Under the pieces are notes generated by a model that was not told where the DNA came from, did no database searches, and worked only from the letters and a program-made list of their open reading frames with translations. A stretch of DNA of 64,000 nt from Holothuria scabra. Lineage: Eukaryota > Echinodermata > Holothuroidea > Aspidochirotida > Holothuriidae. Below, one piece after another: positions 36,501 to 50,600 of the stretch (positions within the stretch are counted from its first letter, which is position 1; every line of letters starts with the position of its first letter). Position numbers and translations under genes: made by a program. The stretch spans positions 71,943,683 through 72,007,682 of the forward strand of contig CM074179.1 in the NCBI GenBank assembly GCA_037179385.1, written 5' to 3'.

Positions 36501-39500
36501 ATATTGTTTGTTTTGCAGAAATAGTTCATAGTTCAAAAACCAATATTAATTTATTGATGCAGAATGGTAGGTTTCTCAGCCAGGGCTTAAATTTAGCACT
36601 ACAGTAGTCCTATCTTCCAAGATGGATAAAAAGTTGCTTCATTTAACCACTTTCTCTCGTTGAAGTTGTCCAATGGACAAGTACATTTTAGTTGTAATTG
36701 ATTAGCTTTTCTACAGTACATATGCAAGAAAAATAGTTACAAAATGTCCCTAAAAATGGTGTTGAGACAATGTTATGGCCTGTTATTCATCATTGAAACA
36801 GATACTGTAGAAATGGAGAACTGCAAGACACAAAACTAATGTTTTGTTTGCTGCTATACAGAGACATCAAATATGACTGCTTGTAAATCATAATTTGTCT
36901 GTTTCATTTGGACAACCAAACATACAGTTTTTTGGACAATTTTAATCTGTCTCCAGCTTCTTTGATGATCAACCTAAAACTTTCCTTAAAAATCAGGCCT
37001 TTTCGTAGTGAGAGAGTTCAGCAGTTTCAATGTCAAGAAATGAGGTTCTCAAAAATCTAAATTGAATTTGTAGTTCTAGCTTAATTAATACTCAAGACAA
37101 ATTTGTTCAACCAAACTTAGCAAAATTCAAATGGTGTATGTTTAGAACTCTTACCCTTCTAATGCATTATGTATTGAGCATTAGTTGAAACTAGTACTGG
37201 AATATGTTGAGATGGACTATTCTGGTAATGAAAATCTGTTTGCTTCAATGCATGTCATGTTCATGCCGGTGACCACAGGTGACTTTTGACACCTGCCTAA
37301 AACGATAGGATTCTTCCTCTTTCATTTATAATGCATTCACATATTAACCAACATTTCCATCAAACGTTTGAAGGGGGAAAGTAGTCACTCAGAACTTAAT
37401 TTGAAGCAGTTGCTGAATATCACGGTTTTTTATTTTCTTCTGTTTTTTTTAATATTTCTTAAAAGTATCTTGTATAGGCTTATATTTTAAACAGGGCTTG
37501 AGTAAAAGTAAACCAACAGCTAAGACTACTCCTAGTAAATTTCACATTTGAGAAGAAAAATATTGTCACGTGATTCTCAAGAGCCAATCATGGAACAGAA
37601 AAGTCTACTTCACTACTTTGCTTCAAGTTGGGGTGATTGCATTTCCACTTAACTTGGGCCTATATAATAATGATCTGTCATGGTGTGAAAAATATTTCTA
37701 GAATATTTTCCTTGTACTTTTCTCTCTCAGTCCTTATTATAGCATATAAATAAAACAACAACTGTTTTGTCCACATTTTTACAGCAAATGATAGCACGTG
37801 AGCTGGACCAACTCTGTGAATACATGGGATCATACAAAGATGAATGTAAACTGCTCATCTCAACTGTAGTGCCACAGTTAGTTCAGAAATTTGTAAGTAT
37901 TGTTTTCATTTTAAGATAATTTCCAGCATTTTTTAGAATCCACAAAAATGAACTTTTGATGCATCATGAACATCATATGCAGTATATAATGTACAGTACA
38001 TGTACAAGAACCATCCAGTGCAGGCTTTAAAAAATTCCTCTCTGGAAAGTCAGGAGCAACTACAAATTTGCTCTGGCAAGTCCACTGCTTTATATGGTAC
38101 AGTACTGTAGCTTGCAGGGCAAGTGAAATTTCCACACAAATGACTCCAAAAGCATATTGAGTCAAGTCCATGCTTAGAAACAGATTAAGAGAACAGCTTC
38201 AATTGCCAGATGTTCAAGCAATGAAAAGAACATTCAAAGCCTGATTTTAATGCTCTGGTGTGCTACAAACTTGTCAATTGAATTTACAAACTTGACACTT
38301 CTAGAATTCACTCCATAGGTTAGGAGAGTTGGGTCTGTCTGGGGTGGGAGAATTAGGCCTTTTAAGAGTCAGTGCCATGTTTTGTGAAATCAAACTTGCT
38401 TTGAGTGGTTTTCAAGCTCTGGTTTTTATTAATGTCAGAATGCAAGAGTGCGAGTGATCACAACACAAACTCATACAATTGGAAATATAAGATTGATCCA
38501 AGACGTAAGCAGTGCTAGTGATCACACTACAAACACATGCAAAGGGGGATACATGATTGGTCCAAGACACAAGCAGGGCTAGTGATCACAGTACAAACTC
38601 ATGCAGTGGGATGTATGTAAACTGAGTTCTAACTACATTCAAGATTACAATACTGTATGTACCCATACAAGTGACAACCATTTTGTGAGTTGTGCTTGGT
38701 TGTTCAGCTACAGTACAGTACAACGTGTTCAGTGAAACGTTTCACTCAAAATCCCTCTACAATCTGCTCAGTGAAATAACATTTCACATTGTTAACTCTA
38801 CCATTATTACAAATATTTTTTGGCAATTGCTATGTCAGTCAGAGTTTAATTTCCAAATTTGCTAACTGTTCTCAGCATTAGTTGAATGATGGTTAAGTAA
38901 GCCACCTTCTTGTGTGAAATGAACATTGATACAGTATCATATCCCAATGTAATTCTCTTTTATATCTAAAACAGAATCCAAAAGAAGTCTGCACAGACAT
39001 TGGCTTTTGCAAAAGCTCACTTCTTGGAATAGAGGGCGCTCTTCTAACACCTCCATCAGTAAGTGTTTTGTTGCTATCATAATGTGTCTACCATTTCCTT
39101 GGACATTCTTTAGGAACAATATTGTATGTGCATAAGTAGCACTTTCTACAGTAAATTGTACTGTTGTTTTGCTTGATCCTCAACATAAGCAATTTGTTTT
39201 GCTTGGTGCTGAGCATTTGCAATATTTGGTCTTACAGATCAGTGAGTTTTAAAAATCCAGATGTTCCTTTCATTTCCCTGCAAAAGACCTGGAAGACCCA
39301 AATAAACAAAGAAATTGAAATGTGCAGAATTTATTTTTCCCCCATTCACTTCCACTAAAGTATTTTCAAGGTTTGGGTTGGAATTCATTCCCTGGAAGAA
39401 GGCCCTTTCCTTTTGTACAAGAAACATGGCTTGAATTCATCCACACATATGCCAGCTATTATTTTAAACCTAATAACATTACCCTTATTACAATGAACTT

Positions 39501-42500
39501 TAACAATAACTGATAAAGAAGCTATGTTATTCAAACCAGAATTAGAAGTTGAGACTAAAAATTCAATCAAATCCATATCGAAATGTAAGGCTCATGAAAT
39601 CAAAAGCAATGTAAATTGTTTAAAAGGAACACACAAGGTTTAAAATTTGACATGTATACCCATTTTAGGATAAGACTCAATTGAACATTTCCTTGCATAT
39701 CTGGTACTTTTTTTTACGTAGAGGGAACAGCCCACCAAGACCGTACTCACCATAAAATGAGAAATATTATTTAAAAGAAGGGTCTAAAGTTATATCAAGC
39801 ATCGATATGTTAGAGGGGTACTCATTCTAAGCAGTGTGGTGAAATTTGCATTGCAATTCAATGAGTGGATCTTGAAATATGAGCAAATAAAGTGAAATTC
39901 AATGAGTGGATCTTGAAATATGAGCAAATAAAGTTGCGACATTTTCAACAAGAAGGTAACTTGAACAAAAACACATATTACAGTACATCATACCCCCACA
40001 TTAATGGAGAGTCTTTCGTTTTTCTTTTAATTTTACAGCATAGGTATTTTCTCCTCAAAGATCAAATATAATCAGAATGCAATTGCATAGGTAGCGTGGG
40101 AACTTCACAAACTTTGCATTTCCCACAGGGAGGTCGGTCCTTTTAACTTCAAAAGTCAACAAAACAGACAGAAAAAAAACAGAGGGAAACAAAGCATTCG
40201 TTATCAATGTGAGGAAGTGATATAAACTCTAGTGCTGCCCTCAGCTTAACTTTGGAACACAAACCTAGTAATTTCAGTTACTGGTATCTGGAGAAATATA
40301 CTGTATGTCCAATTAGATTGGAAATTTCACCACACTATGTACATGTGGTTTCTCGTTCATATGTGAAAATTAATGTTTTTTTGCTTGAACTTCCCCCATG
40401 TAAAATCCTCCCTGGCAAAATCAACTTCAGTTACACCATACCAAAACAAAGAGTTTCTTCATAATGGAGATTCCTCAACAAACCTTCAATTGCATGCTTT
40501 TCAAAATCTTACAAAAGGTATTTCCACAATTTTGCATCCAAGCCACCTGACAGACAAAAATTGCTGAAAGGGAAGAGGGGTCGTCCACTGCAAAGAAGCA
40601 CCTTTTGTCGTACGTCTTGTCAAAAGCTAGGACGAATTAGTACAGATACAACCTGTCAAAGCTTTGCCTACAATGGCACCAATTTGCATTTGATCTAGCT
40701 CTTACCTGCTCCCCCTTCATCCCTATCCCGCACCCCCCCGCCTGGAGAGAGAAGTTATCAGTTGCATACTCCCCTCCCTTTCCCTTTGTACCCCTGTCCT
40801 ACAGCAACCCCACAGAGAGAAGGGAAAGGTAATATTGGTTGTCTACTACAGTGTCTGTAGGGACACCACTTGGTCCTTCCCTTATATGTCATGAACTGCT
40901 CGTTTAAGGGTTTTGCCCACTCGCCCACTCTTTTTGGCCTGTATCTAACATTTTTTTTTAAAACAGATCCGTTCATATTAAAAACATATTTAAGCCTTTT
41001 GTGCAAACAAGGTTTGTTCAATGAAATTTACATGGTTTGTTTTTGTTCTTTTTGTTTTTGTTGGTTTTGATGAAAGAGAAACCTACGCAGTCATGATGGC
41101 GTGTGTGTGTGTGTATGTATAGGCACATATAAACGATGCCTTAGAGGGTACAGGCCTCTCACGAGAGCTCAAGCCTTGCACCTCTTTTCTTGCTCATGTG
41201 GAGCTCATAACTGGTGTAGCTACCGGAAAATTCAGACACTGCAATGAGCTCTGTCACATGGTATGCAAAAGCCCTCCTCACTCACAGCATTCACGTGCTG
41301 CATGACTTAACTGGCTAAAGGGGAATTCTGACCATTTCCTTACAGGGAACTGTTCTCTGTACCCAGTAAGGCATTGAGTATGGTATGTTCTGTGTGTGTG
41401 GGGTTGGGATCCCATAAACGATACCTTGCCAGGTACAAGCTGCTCACAAGAGCTCAAGCCTCGCACGTCTTTCCTCACTCACCCGAAGCTCGTAACTGGC
41501 GTAGCTACCCGAAAATGCTGACATTTCAATGAGCTCTGTCACGTGATATGCCAGAGCCGGCCCTCGCTCCGGGCATTCACGTGCTGCATGACTTAAACGG
41601 CTAAAGGGGAATTCCCACCATTTCCTTACGGGGAACAGGTCTGTGTATCCCGTAAGGCAGTAAGTGCGGGTATGTGCTGTACTACAGTAGCAGTGTGTAT
41701 AAGCCAATTGATGAGTGTGTGTGAACCCATAAACGATACATTGCCGGGTAAAAGCCGCTCGGGAGAGCTTAAGCCGTGCACGTCTTTCTTCGCTCACATG
41801 GAGCTCGTAACTGGCGTAGCTACCCGAAAATGCGGACACTGCAATGAGCTCTGTCACGTGATATGCAAGAGCCCGCCCTCGCTTGGGGCATTCATGTGCT
41901 GCATGACTTAAACGGCTAAAGTGGAATTCCCACCATTTCCTTAACGGGGAACAGGTCTGTGTACCCTGTAAACCCCCCCCCGTAACATTAAGCGCAGGTA
42001 TGTGCTGTGTGTGTGCATGTGTGTGTGTTTGTGACATTTTGCTTCTTAACAAGATATCTTAAGGCAGGAATGTCTTACAGTTTTCAAACTTGGTGCATAG
42101 AGTCTTCATATAGAGAGGAAGAACTCTATTGCTTTTTTACTGAAGTCAATGGTCAACTGAGGTCACCAGGGTTCAAGTCTGAAAACTTTGTTAACAGGAT
42201 ATCTCAAGATAGGAAACTTTGATATATTTTGTATTTGGGTGTGCGGATGCCTTTTGGTCAGAAGATGGTCCCTATTGTTTTGGGCAGAGGTCAAAAGTTG
42301 TCTGGTGTTACCAGGGGTCAAAGTCTAAAAATCTCGTTAACATGATATCTCAAGTTTGGAAACTTGGATAGATTTCATATGTGGTATGTGGATGCTTTAT
42401 AGTCAGAAGATTAACCATATTTTTTTGTGGAGGTCAAAGGTCATTGGATGTCACCAGGGGTCAAAGTTTGAAAATCTTGATAACACGACATTTCAAGATA

Positions 42501-45500
42501 GGAAACGTGGATAGATGTCATATTTGGGTATTGGGATGTGTTGTTTTCAGAAGATGGTCCCTATTGTTTTGGTGGGATGTCAAATGTCATCAGGGATCAC
42601 TGGGGTTCAAAGTCTAAAAATTTTGCTAACAGGATATTTCAAGATAGGAAACTTGGATAGATTTCGTATTTAGTATGTGGATTTGTTATGGTCAGAAGAT
42701 GGTCCCAATTGTTTTTTGCCGAGGTCAAAGGTCATCTGGAGTCACCAGGGGTCAAAGTCTGAAAATCTCGTTTACCCGATGTCTCAAGGTAGGGAATTTT
42801 GGCTAAATGTCATATTTGGTATGTGGATGCATTATGATCAGAAGATGGTCCCTATTGTCTTTTGGCTGAGGTCAAAGGTCATCTGGGGTCATAAGGGATC
42901 AAAGTCTGAAAATTTTGTTTACATTTGATATCACAAGAGAAGGAAACTTGGATAGGTTTTTATATTTGGGGTTTGTGGATGCATTTTGGTCAGAAGATAG
43001 TACTTACAATTTTTGGTGGTGGTCAAAAATCAGCTGGATTTTATGTATCCATCCATCCATCCATCTCATTCAATCCCATACATTGAGTGTAAAGGTAGTT
43101 CATCTGGGGTCACTGGAGGTCAAAATGTGAATGAAAACCTTGATAAGTGTTATTACATCTCAAGGTGGGAAGCTGAAATATATTTCTTATGTGGTATGTG
43201 GATGCACATTATGGTGAGAAGTAGGTGGTCCCTTTTTTTGGTTGGAGATCAAGGGTCATCTGGGATAACAAAATTACTTTTTGAACATGCCAGTACAATA
43301 TATGAGTGAGAGGATATGGTACATGGGGGCATTATTTGAATTAGAACATTTATATATCATTGAAACCTCAATGCATTTTAGCTTTCTGGTTTATTTAGAA
43401 ATTCTCTTTCTGTTTCTTTAAACCCAGAATGATGATTGCAGTGACTGCCAAAAGTTTATGACAGATGTGAAGACCTATTTGTCCAATGCTACTGTTCAGG
43501 TTAGTAAAAAATCAAGAATTTGATTCAAAACTAAAAAAAGAGATTGGTTTTCATTTAGACAACCAACTTTTACCTTATTTTGGTCTGTATGTTTTAGTTG
43601 TCGTGAACAACCAAACAACTACAAAAATTGGGCCCTGGAAAGTGTGCTAAACTGTGAAGGAAGGGGAAAAGGGCAGTGCTCAAGAAATATTTTTAAAAAA
43701 AAGTAGCAAGTTAGACTTCCTGTTAACAGGCTGTGGTATTCCAACAGGCTTTTGTTTTAGCCCATTAGGGGCCAATTATTTTAAAAATTAAAATGTACAA
43801 GCAACTCCCTGGCATATGCCAGTAACCAGGCATCCTTTTTAGCCATGAATTTTGTAAGCCAGAACCTTGAAGTAGGGAGCTCTGGTCACCTGGCAGTTTT
43901 GAGGTGAGGGGGGGGGGAGGGGGTGCAGCCAGCTGTAATTCCAAAAAAAAAAAATACCAGGGAAGTGTTCTCTGTCATGGTGTGTGAAATATTTCTAGAA
44001 TATTTTCCATTTACTTTTCTCTCTCAGTCCTTATTATAGTGTATTAATGAAAAAACCACTGTTTTGTCCACATTTTTACAGCAAATGATAACACGTGAGC
44101 TGGACCAACTCTGTGAATACATGGGATCATACAAAGATGAATGTAAACTTCTTATTTCAACTGTAGTGCCACAGTTAGTTCAGAAATTTGTAAGTATCTG
44201 TCTGCATTTTAAGATGATTTCCAGCATTTTTCATTCATTTTTCCAGCATTAGTATCCACATGTATGGACCTTTTGGATGCATGGTGACCATCATATGCAG
44301 TGTATAATATACAGTACTGTACATGTACAAAAATCATCCAGTGCAGGCTTTACAAATTCCTCTCTGGAAAGTCTGGAGCAACTACAGATTTGCTCGGGCA
44401 AGTCCACTGTTTTATGTGATACAGTACTGTAGCTTGCAGGGCAAGTGAAGTTTCCCCACAAATGACTCCAAAAAGCATATTGAGTCAATCCCATTCTTAG
44501 AAACAGACTAAGAGAACACCTGTAATTGCCAGATGGGCAAGCTATGAAAAGAACATTCATCAAAGCCTGATTTTAATGCTCTGGTGTGCTACAAACTTGT
44601 CAATTGAATTTACAAACTTGACACTTCTAGAATTCACTCCATAGGTTCGGAGAGTCGGGAATGTCTGGGGTGGCAGAATTTGGCCTTTTAAGAGTCAGTG
44701 CCATGTTTTGTGAAATCAAACTTGCTTTGAGTGGTTTTTCAAGCTCTGGTTTTTATTAATGTCAAAGTGCAAGAGTGCGAGTGATCACAACACAAACTCA
44801 TACAATTGGAAATATAAAATTGATCCAAGACGTAAGCAGTGCTAGTGATCACACTTCAGACACATGCAAAGGGGGATACATGATTGGTCCAAGACACAAG
44901 CAGGGCTAGTGATCACAGTACAAACTCATGCAGTGGGATGTACGTAAACTGAGTTGTAACTACATTGAAGAATACAGTACAGTATGTACCCACACAAGTG
45001 ACAACCATTTTGTGAGTTGTGCTTGGTTGTTCAGCTACAGTACAGCACAACTTGTTCAGTGGAACATGTTTCACTCAAAATCCCTCTACAATCTACTCAG
45101 TGAAATCACATACCACATTCTTAACTCTACCATTATTAGGAATATTTTGGGGCAATTGCTCTGCCAGAGTATGGCGGTTTAGTAAACCTTTTTATTGTAT
45201 GAAATGAACTTTGATACAGTATCATATCCCAATGTAATACTCTTTTATATCTAAAACAGAATCCAAAAGAAGTCTGCACAGACATCGGCTTTTGCAAAAG
45301 CTCACTCCTTGGAATAGAGGGCGCTCTTCTAACACCACCATCAGTAAGTGTTTTGTTGCTATCATTATGTGTCTACCATTTCCTTGCACTTTCTCTAGGA
45401 ACAACATTCTATACATGTGCATAGGTAGCACTTTCTACAGTAAATTGTACTGTTGTTTTGCTTGATCCTCAACATAAGCAATTTGTTTTGCTTGGTGCTG

Positions 45501-47620
45501 AGCATTTGCAATATTTGGTCTTACAGATCAGTGAGTTATGAATATCCAGATGTTCCTTTCATTTCCCTGCAAAAGACCTGGAAGACCCAAATAAGCAAAG
45601 AAATTGAAATGTTCAGAATTTTTTTCTCCCCCATTCATCTCCACTAAAGTATTTTTAAGATTTGGGTTAGAATTCATTTTCCTGGAAGAAGTACCCTTTC
45701 CTTTTGTACAAGAAACGTGGCTTGAATTCATCCACACATGTGACAGCAGGCTATTCTTTTAAACCTAATAACATTACCCATTTTACAATGAACTTTAACA
45801 ATAACTGATAAAGAAGCTATGTTATTCAAACCAGAATTAGAAGTTGAGACTAAAAATTCAATCAAATCCATATCAAAATGTAAGGCTCATGAAATCAAAA
45901 GCAATGTAAATTGTTTAAAAGGAACACACAAGGTTTAAAATTTGACATATATACCCATTTTAGGATTAGTTTCAATTGAACATTTTCTTGCATAACTGGT
46001 ACTTTTTTTTACTTAGAGGGAACAGCCCAACAAGACTATACTCACCATAAAATGAGAGAGGAAGGGTCTAAGGTTATATCAAGCATCGATATGTTAGAGG
46101 GGTACTCATTCTAAGCAGTGTGCTGAAAGTAGCATTGAAATTCAATGAGTGGATCTTGAAATTTGAGCAAATAAAGTGAAATTCAATGAGTGGATCTTGA
46201 AATATGAGCAAATAAAGTTGTTACATTTTCAACAAGAAGGTAACTTGAAGCAAAAACACATATTACATCATACCCCCACATTAATGGAGAGTCTTTCGTT
46301 TTTCTTTCAATTTTATAGCGTACGTATTTTCTCCTCAAAGATCAACTATAATCAGAATGCAATTGCATAGGTAGCATGCAAACTTCACAAACTTTGCATT
46401 TCCCACAGGGAGGTCAGTCCTTTTAACTTCAAGGTCAACAAAACAGATGGAAATAAACAAAAAGAAACAAAGCATTCGTTATCAATGTGAGGAAGTGATG
46501 TGAACTCTAGTGCTGCCCTCAGCTTAACTTTGGAACACAAACCTAGTAATTTCAGTTACTGGTATCTGGAGAAATATACTGTATGTCCGATTGGAATGGA
46601 AATTTTACCACACTATGTACGTTTGGTTTCTCTCTCATATGTGAAAATTAATTTTTTTTTGCTTGAACTTCCCCCCAGGCAAAAGCGACTTCAATTACAC
46701 CATGCCAAAACAAAGAGTTTCTTCAAAATGAAGATTCCTCAACAAACCTTGAATTGCATGCTTTTCAAAACCTTACAAAAGGTATTTCCATAATATTGCA
46801 TCCAAGCCACCTGACAGACAAAAATTGCTCAAAGAGAAGAGGGGTCGTCCACCGCAAAGAAGCTCCTTTTGTCGTACGCCTAGTCAAAAGCTAGGACGAA
46901 TTAGTACAGATACACTCTATCAAAGCTTTGTCTACCAATGGCACCAATTTGCACCTGATCCATCTCCTACCTGCTCCCCATTTATCCCTATCCTGCAGCA
47001 CCCCCCTGGAAAGAGAAGTTATCACTTGCATACTCCCCTCCCTTTCCCTTTGTACCCCTGTCCCACAGCAACCCCAAAGAAAAAAGATGAAGGTGATATT
47101 GGTTGTCTACTACAGTGTCTGTAGGGACACCACTTGGTCCCTTCCCTTATATGTCATGAACTGCTCATTTAAGGGTTTTGCCCACTCGCCCACTCTTTTT
47201 GGCCTGTATCTAACATTTTTTTTTAAAACAGATCCGTTCATATTAACCCTTTACCATTGTTTGGGTCCTTTTGGACCCATGCGGAGAGCTCGGCTGTCAC
47301 ACATCTTTGCTGTTTCACGCGGAGCTCGAAACTGCGAGTAGCTACCCGAAAATTCGGCCACAACAGCGAGAGAGACAATAGTTTAAGGTCACGGGGTCAA
47401 TGGCCTACGGAAGCCGATGCGGGGCGGGCTGCGTCCGCTTTTCCGCCCAGTCCCGAGGCGCGCAAATATGCCCCGACCGGAGCACAACGGTAAAGGGTTT
47501 AAAACATATTTAAGCCTTTTGTGCAAACAAGGTTTGTTCAATGAAATTTACATGGTTTGTTTTTGTTCTTTTTGTTGGTTCCTTGTGTAACAAAGGAACC
47601 TATGCAGTCACCTTGGCGTA

Positions 47621-47664
<44 letters not shown>

Positions 47665-50600
47665 ACGGATTGGAATGCGAGGTATGTGGTGCGATAACTC
47701 AATAACCGAGTGATCAATTTTTTTCAAACTTGGTATGTGCCCTAGATGTGCCCTATCGTTTTTGGTGGAGATCAAAGGTCACTGGTGATCACCAGAGGCC
47801 AAAAACTGAATTTCTGTTAGTAGCTGTAACTCAGTATCCGTTGTTCAAGCAGTGGCATCATTTTAGGATAAGTTAGATTGGTAGGAGGTGAAAATGTTGG
47901 TACATTAACCAAAATAATTGGAAAGGGTCAAAAGGTCAAAAAGTAATGTTTTATTGATATCTTGCCACTGAAACATTTTAGAGGGGTGGTGTAATGGAGA
48001 TTTGTGTTCGTCTAAGTGAAATGCACGTGATGACCCCCCTTGACCTCATTTGACCTTTTGACCTTTGTGACTTTTTTGTGACGTCAAGATTTGTCTTGAT
48101 CAGACGAACCAAAAAGGCTATTACACTACCCTCCTACAATGTTCGTTACTTGAGTTACTGACATTTAAATGACAGGCTAGTGTGTACATGTAGGTCATAT
48201 GTAGGCCTATTGCAATGCCAGGTATGCGGTGCAATTACTCAATAACCAAGTAACATAGTGGAAATAATGGAAAGTTGTGTTCGTCTAAGTAAAGTGCACG
48301 TGAAGACTCTTTGGGTCTTTGTTCAATTGGTTTAAAAGTCCAGCTGAAGTTTAAATGCCTTTAGACAAATGCAATGTATAAAAGAAAAGAAGAATTATAA
48401 CCCCTTCTCAGTCTAAAAGCAGTTTAGTTAACAATCAGGACAGTAATGTAATTATTATTAAAAACAACCTTTTCCTCACATACAGTATTGAATAAAGTTA
48501 TTCACAGTGCATGCTAAGATTCCAATTTCAATAGTAAAATATGAAAGCAGTTTCTCTTCTTTACCTCTGCTTTTACCCTAGGGACTACAATGCTGTTTCT
48601 AACACCCTCTTTAGGTTAAAAGGTCAAGTTGAAAGTCATTTATTAGATTCTACAGAGCTATGTTTGTTTCTTGGTCTTCTAGCCAAATTGTGAAGAAGTA
48701 ATTGGTGGTAATAAATCACTATCGGGCTGCCTTTAGTAGCAGAATTGTGGGCTTTTCCTTATTTTTGCTTTTCAGGCAAACACATTGGGTAGTCTAAAGG
48801 ACAACCATGACATAATTTCTAGTCATCCATCATAAATTTTGGTGGTCAGGAATGACCAGATGACTGTTAAATATCTTTGGTGCAGAAGAGACTGTGTTTA
48901 TTTAAAATCAGTTTTGATCTACTTTGACTGTATTTGACCTTTGTGACTTCTTTTTAAGGTCTGGATTTGAATTGTTGAGATTGACCAAAAAGGCAATTAA
49001 CTAACCTCCTATACTACCCCAAACTCAAGTAAATGACATTTTAGTGAAAGGTGATGAATGTATTTGTCGCATGGAAGTGGGCAGTGTGCAGTGTGATAAT
49101 TTGAAAAGTTTAGTGTTCCATTTCTCTCAAACAGCAAGTGCTTGTATGATTTTGAAATTTAATGTGCCCCTATGTTTTTGGGTGATGGCCAAAAGTCATT
49201 GGGGTTAAAGGTGCAAATTATGCCTTACCTTGGGACTACCTTAATACAATATCATCTTTAATGCAAGGAACCATAGTGCCCTTGGGCTCTTGTTTTTGTT
49301 GGTTTTGATGAAAGAGAAACCTACGCAGTCATGATGGCGTGTGTGTGTGTGTATGTATAGGCACATATAAAGGATGCCCTAGCGGGTACAGGCCTCTCAC
49401 GAGAGCTCAAGCCTTGCACCTCTTTGCTCATGTGGAGCTCATAACTGGTGTAGCTACCGGAAAATTCAGACACTGCAATGAGCTCTGTCACGTGGTATGC
49501 AAAAGCCCTCCTCACTCACAGCATTCACATGCTGCATGACTTAACTGGCTAAAGGGGAATTCTGACCATTTCCTTACAGGGAAGTGTTCTCTGTACCCGG
49601 TAAGGCATTGAGTTTGTTATGTTCTGTGTGTGTGGGGTTGGGATCCCATAAACGATACCTTGCCGGGTACAAGCTGCTCACGAAAGCTCAAGCCTTGCAC
49701 GTCTTTCCTCACTCACCCGAAGCTCGTAACTGGCGTAGCTACCCGAAAATGCCGACACTGCAATGAGCTCTGTCACGTGATATGCAAGAGCCCGCCCTCG
49801 CTTTGGGCATTCACGTGCTGCATGACTTAAACGGCTAAAGGGGAATTCCCACCATTTCCTTATGGGGAACAGGTCTGTGTACCCCGTAAGGCAGTAAGTG
49901 CGGGTATGTGCTGTACTAGCAGTGTGTATAAGCCAATTGATGAGTGTGTGTGAACCCATAAACGATACATTGCCGGGTACAAGCCGCTCGCGAGAGCTTA
50001 AGTCTCGCACGTCTTTCTTCGCTCACATGGAGCTCGTAACTGGCGTAGCAACCCGAAAATGCAGACACTGCAATGAGCTCTGTCACGTGATATGCAAGAG
50101 CCCGCCCTCGCTCGGGGCATTCACGTGCTGCATGACTTAAACGGCTAAAGTGGAATTCCCACCATTTCCTTAACGGGGAACAGGTCTGTGTACCCCGTAA
50201 ACCCGCCCGTAACATTAAGCGCAGGTATGTGCTGTGTGTGTGCATGTGTGTGTGTTTGTGACATTTTGCTTCTTAACAAGATATCTTAAGGCAGGAATGT
50301 CTTACAGTTTTCAAACTTGGTGCATAGAGTCTTCATATAGAGAGGAAGAACTCTGTTGCTTTTTTACTGAAGTCAATGGTCAACTGAGGTCACCAGGGTT
50401 CAAGTCTGAAAACTTTGTTAACAGGATACAGTATCTCAAGTTTGGAAACTTGGATAGATTTCATATGTGGTATGTGGATGCTTTATAGTCAGAAGATTAA
50501 CCATATTTTTTTGTGGAGGTCAAAGGTCATTGGATGTCACCAGGGGTCAAAGTTTGAAAATCTTGATAACACGACATTTCAAGATAGGAAACGTGGATAG

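Larger units (their letters stand above)
37674..43942 (+). repeat. Tandem segmental duplication, copy A (exons 4-6)
   Basis: Starts at TCTGTCATGGTGTG in intron 3 and ends at CAGCTGTAATTCC in intron 6; matched by 43971-52009. It carries exons 4, 5 and 6 and all intervening repeats. A 28-base A-rich spacer separates the copies. Exon differences from copy B: 4/108 (exon 4 vs 7), 3/84 (5 vs 8), 0/72 (6 vs 9). Only one changes an amino acid (Ala to Thr). Confidence 0.93.

Noticed and set aside
41444..42052. 202-codon open frame on the - strand, the longest in the window
   Set aside because: It is the complement of the 285-315 bp tandem repeat, which explains the internal repetition of the protein. 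Equivalent frames appear at 49678-50245. No domain and no exon context.
42050..43140. CRISPR-like array
   Set aside because: The 146-bp units are contiguous, diverged tandem repeats with no short direct repeat plus unique spacer pattern, and the genome is an animal's.
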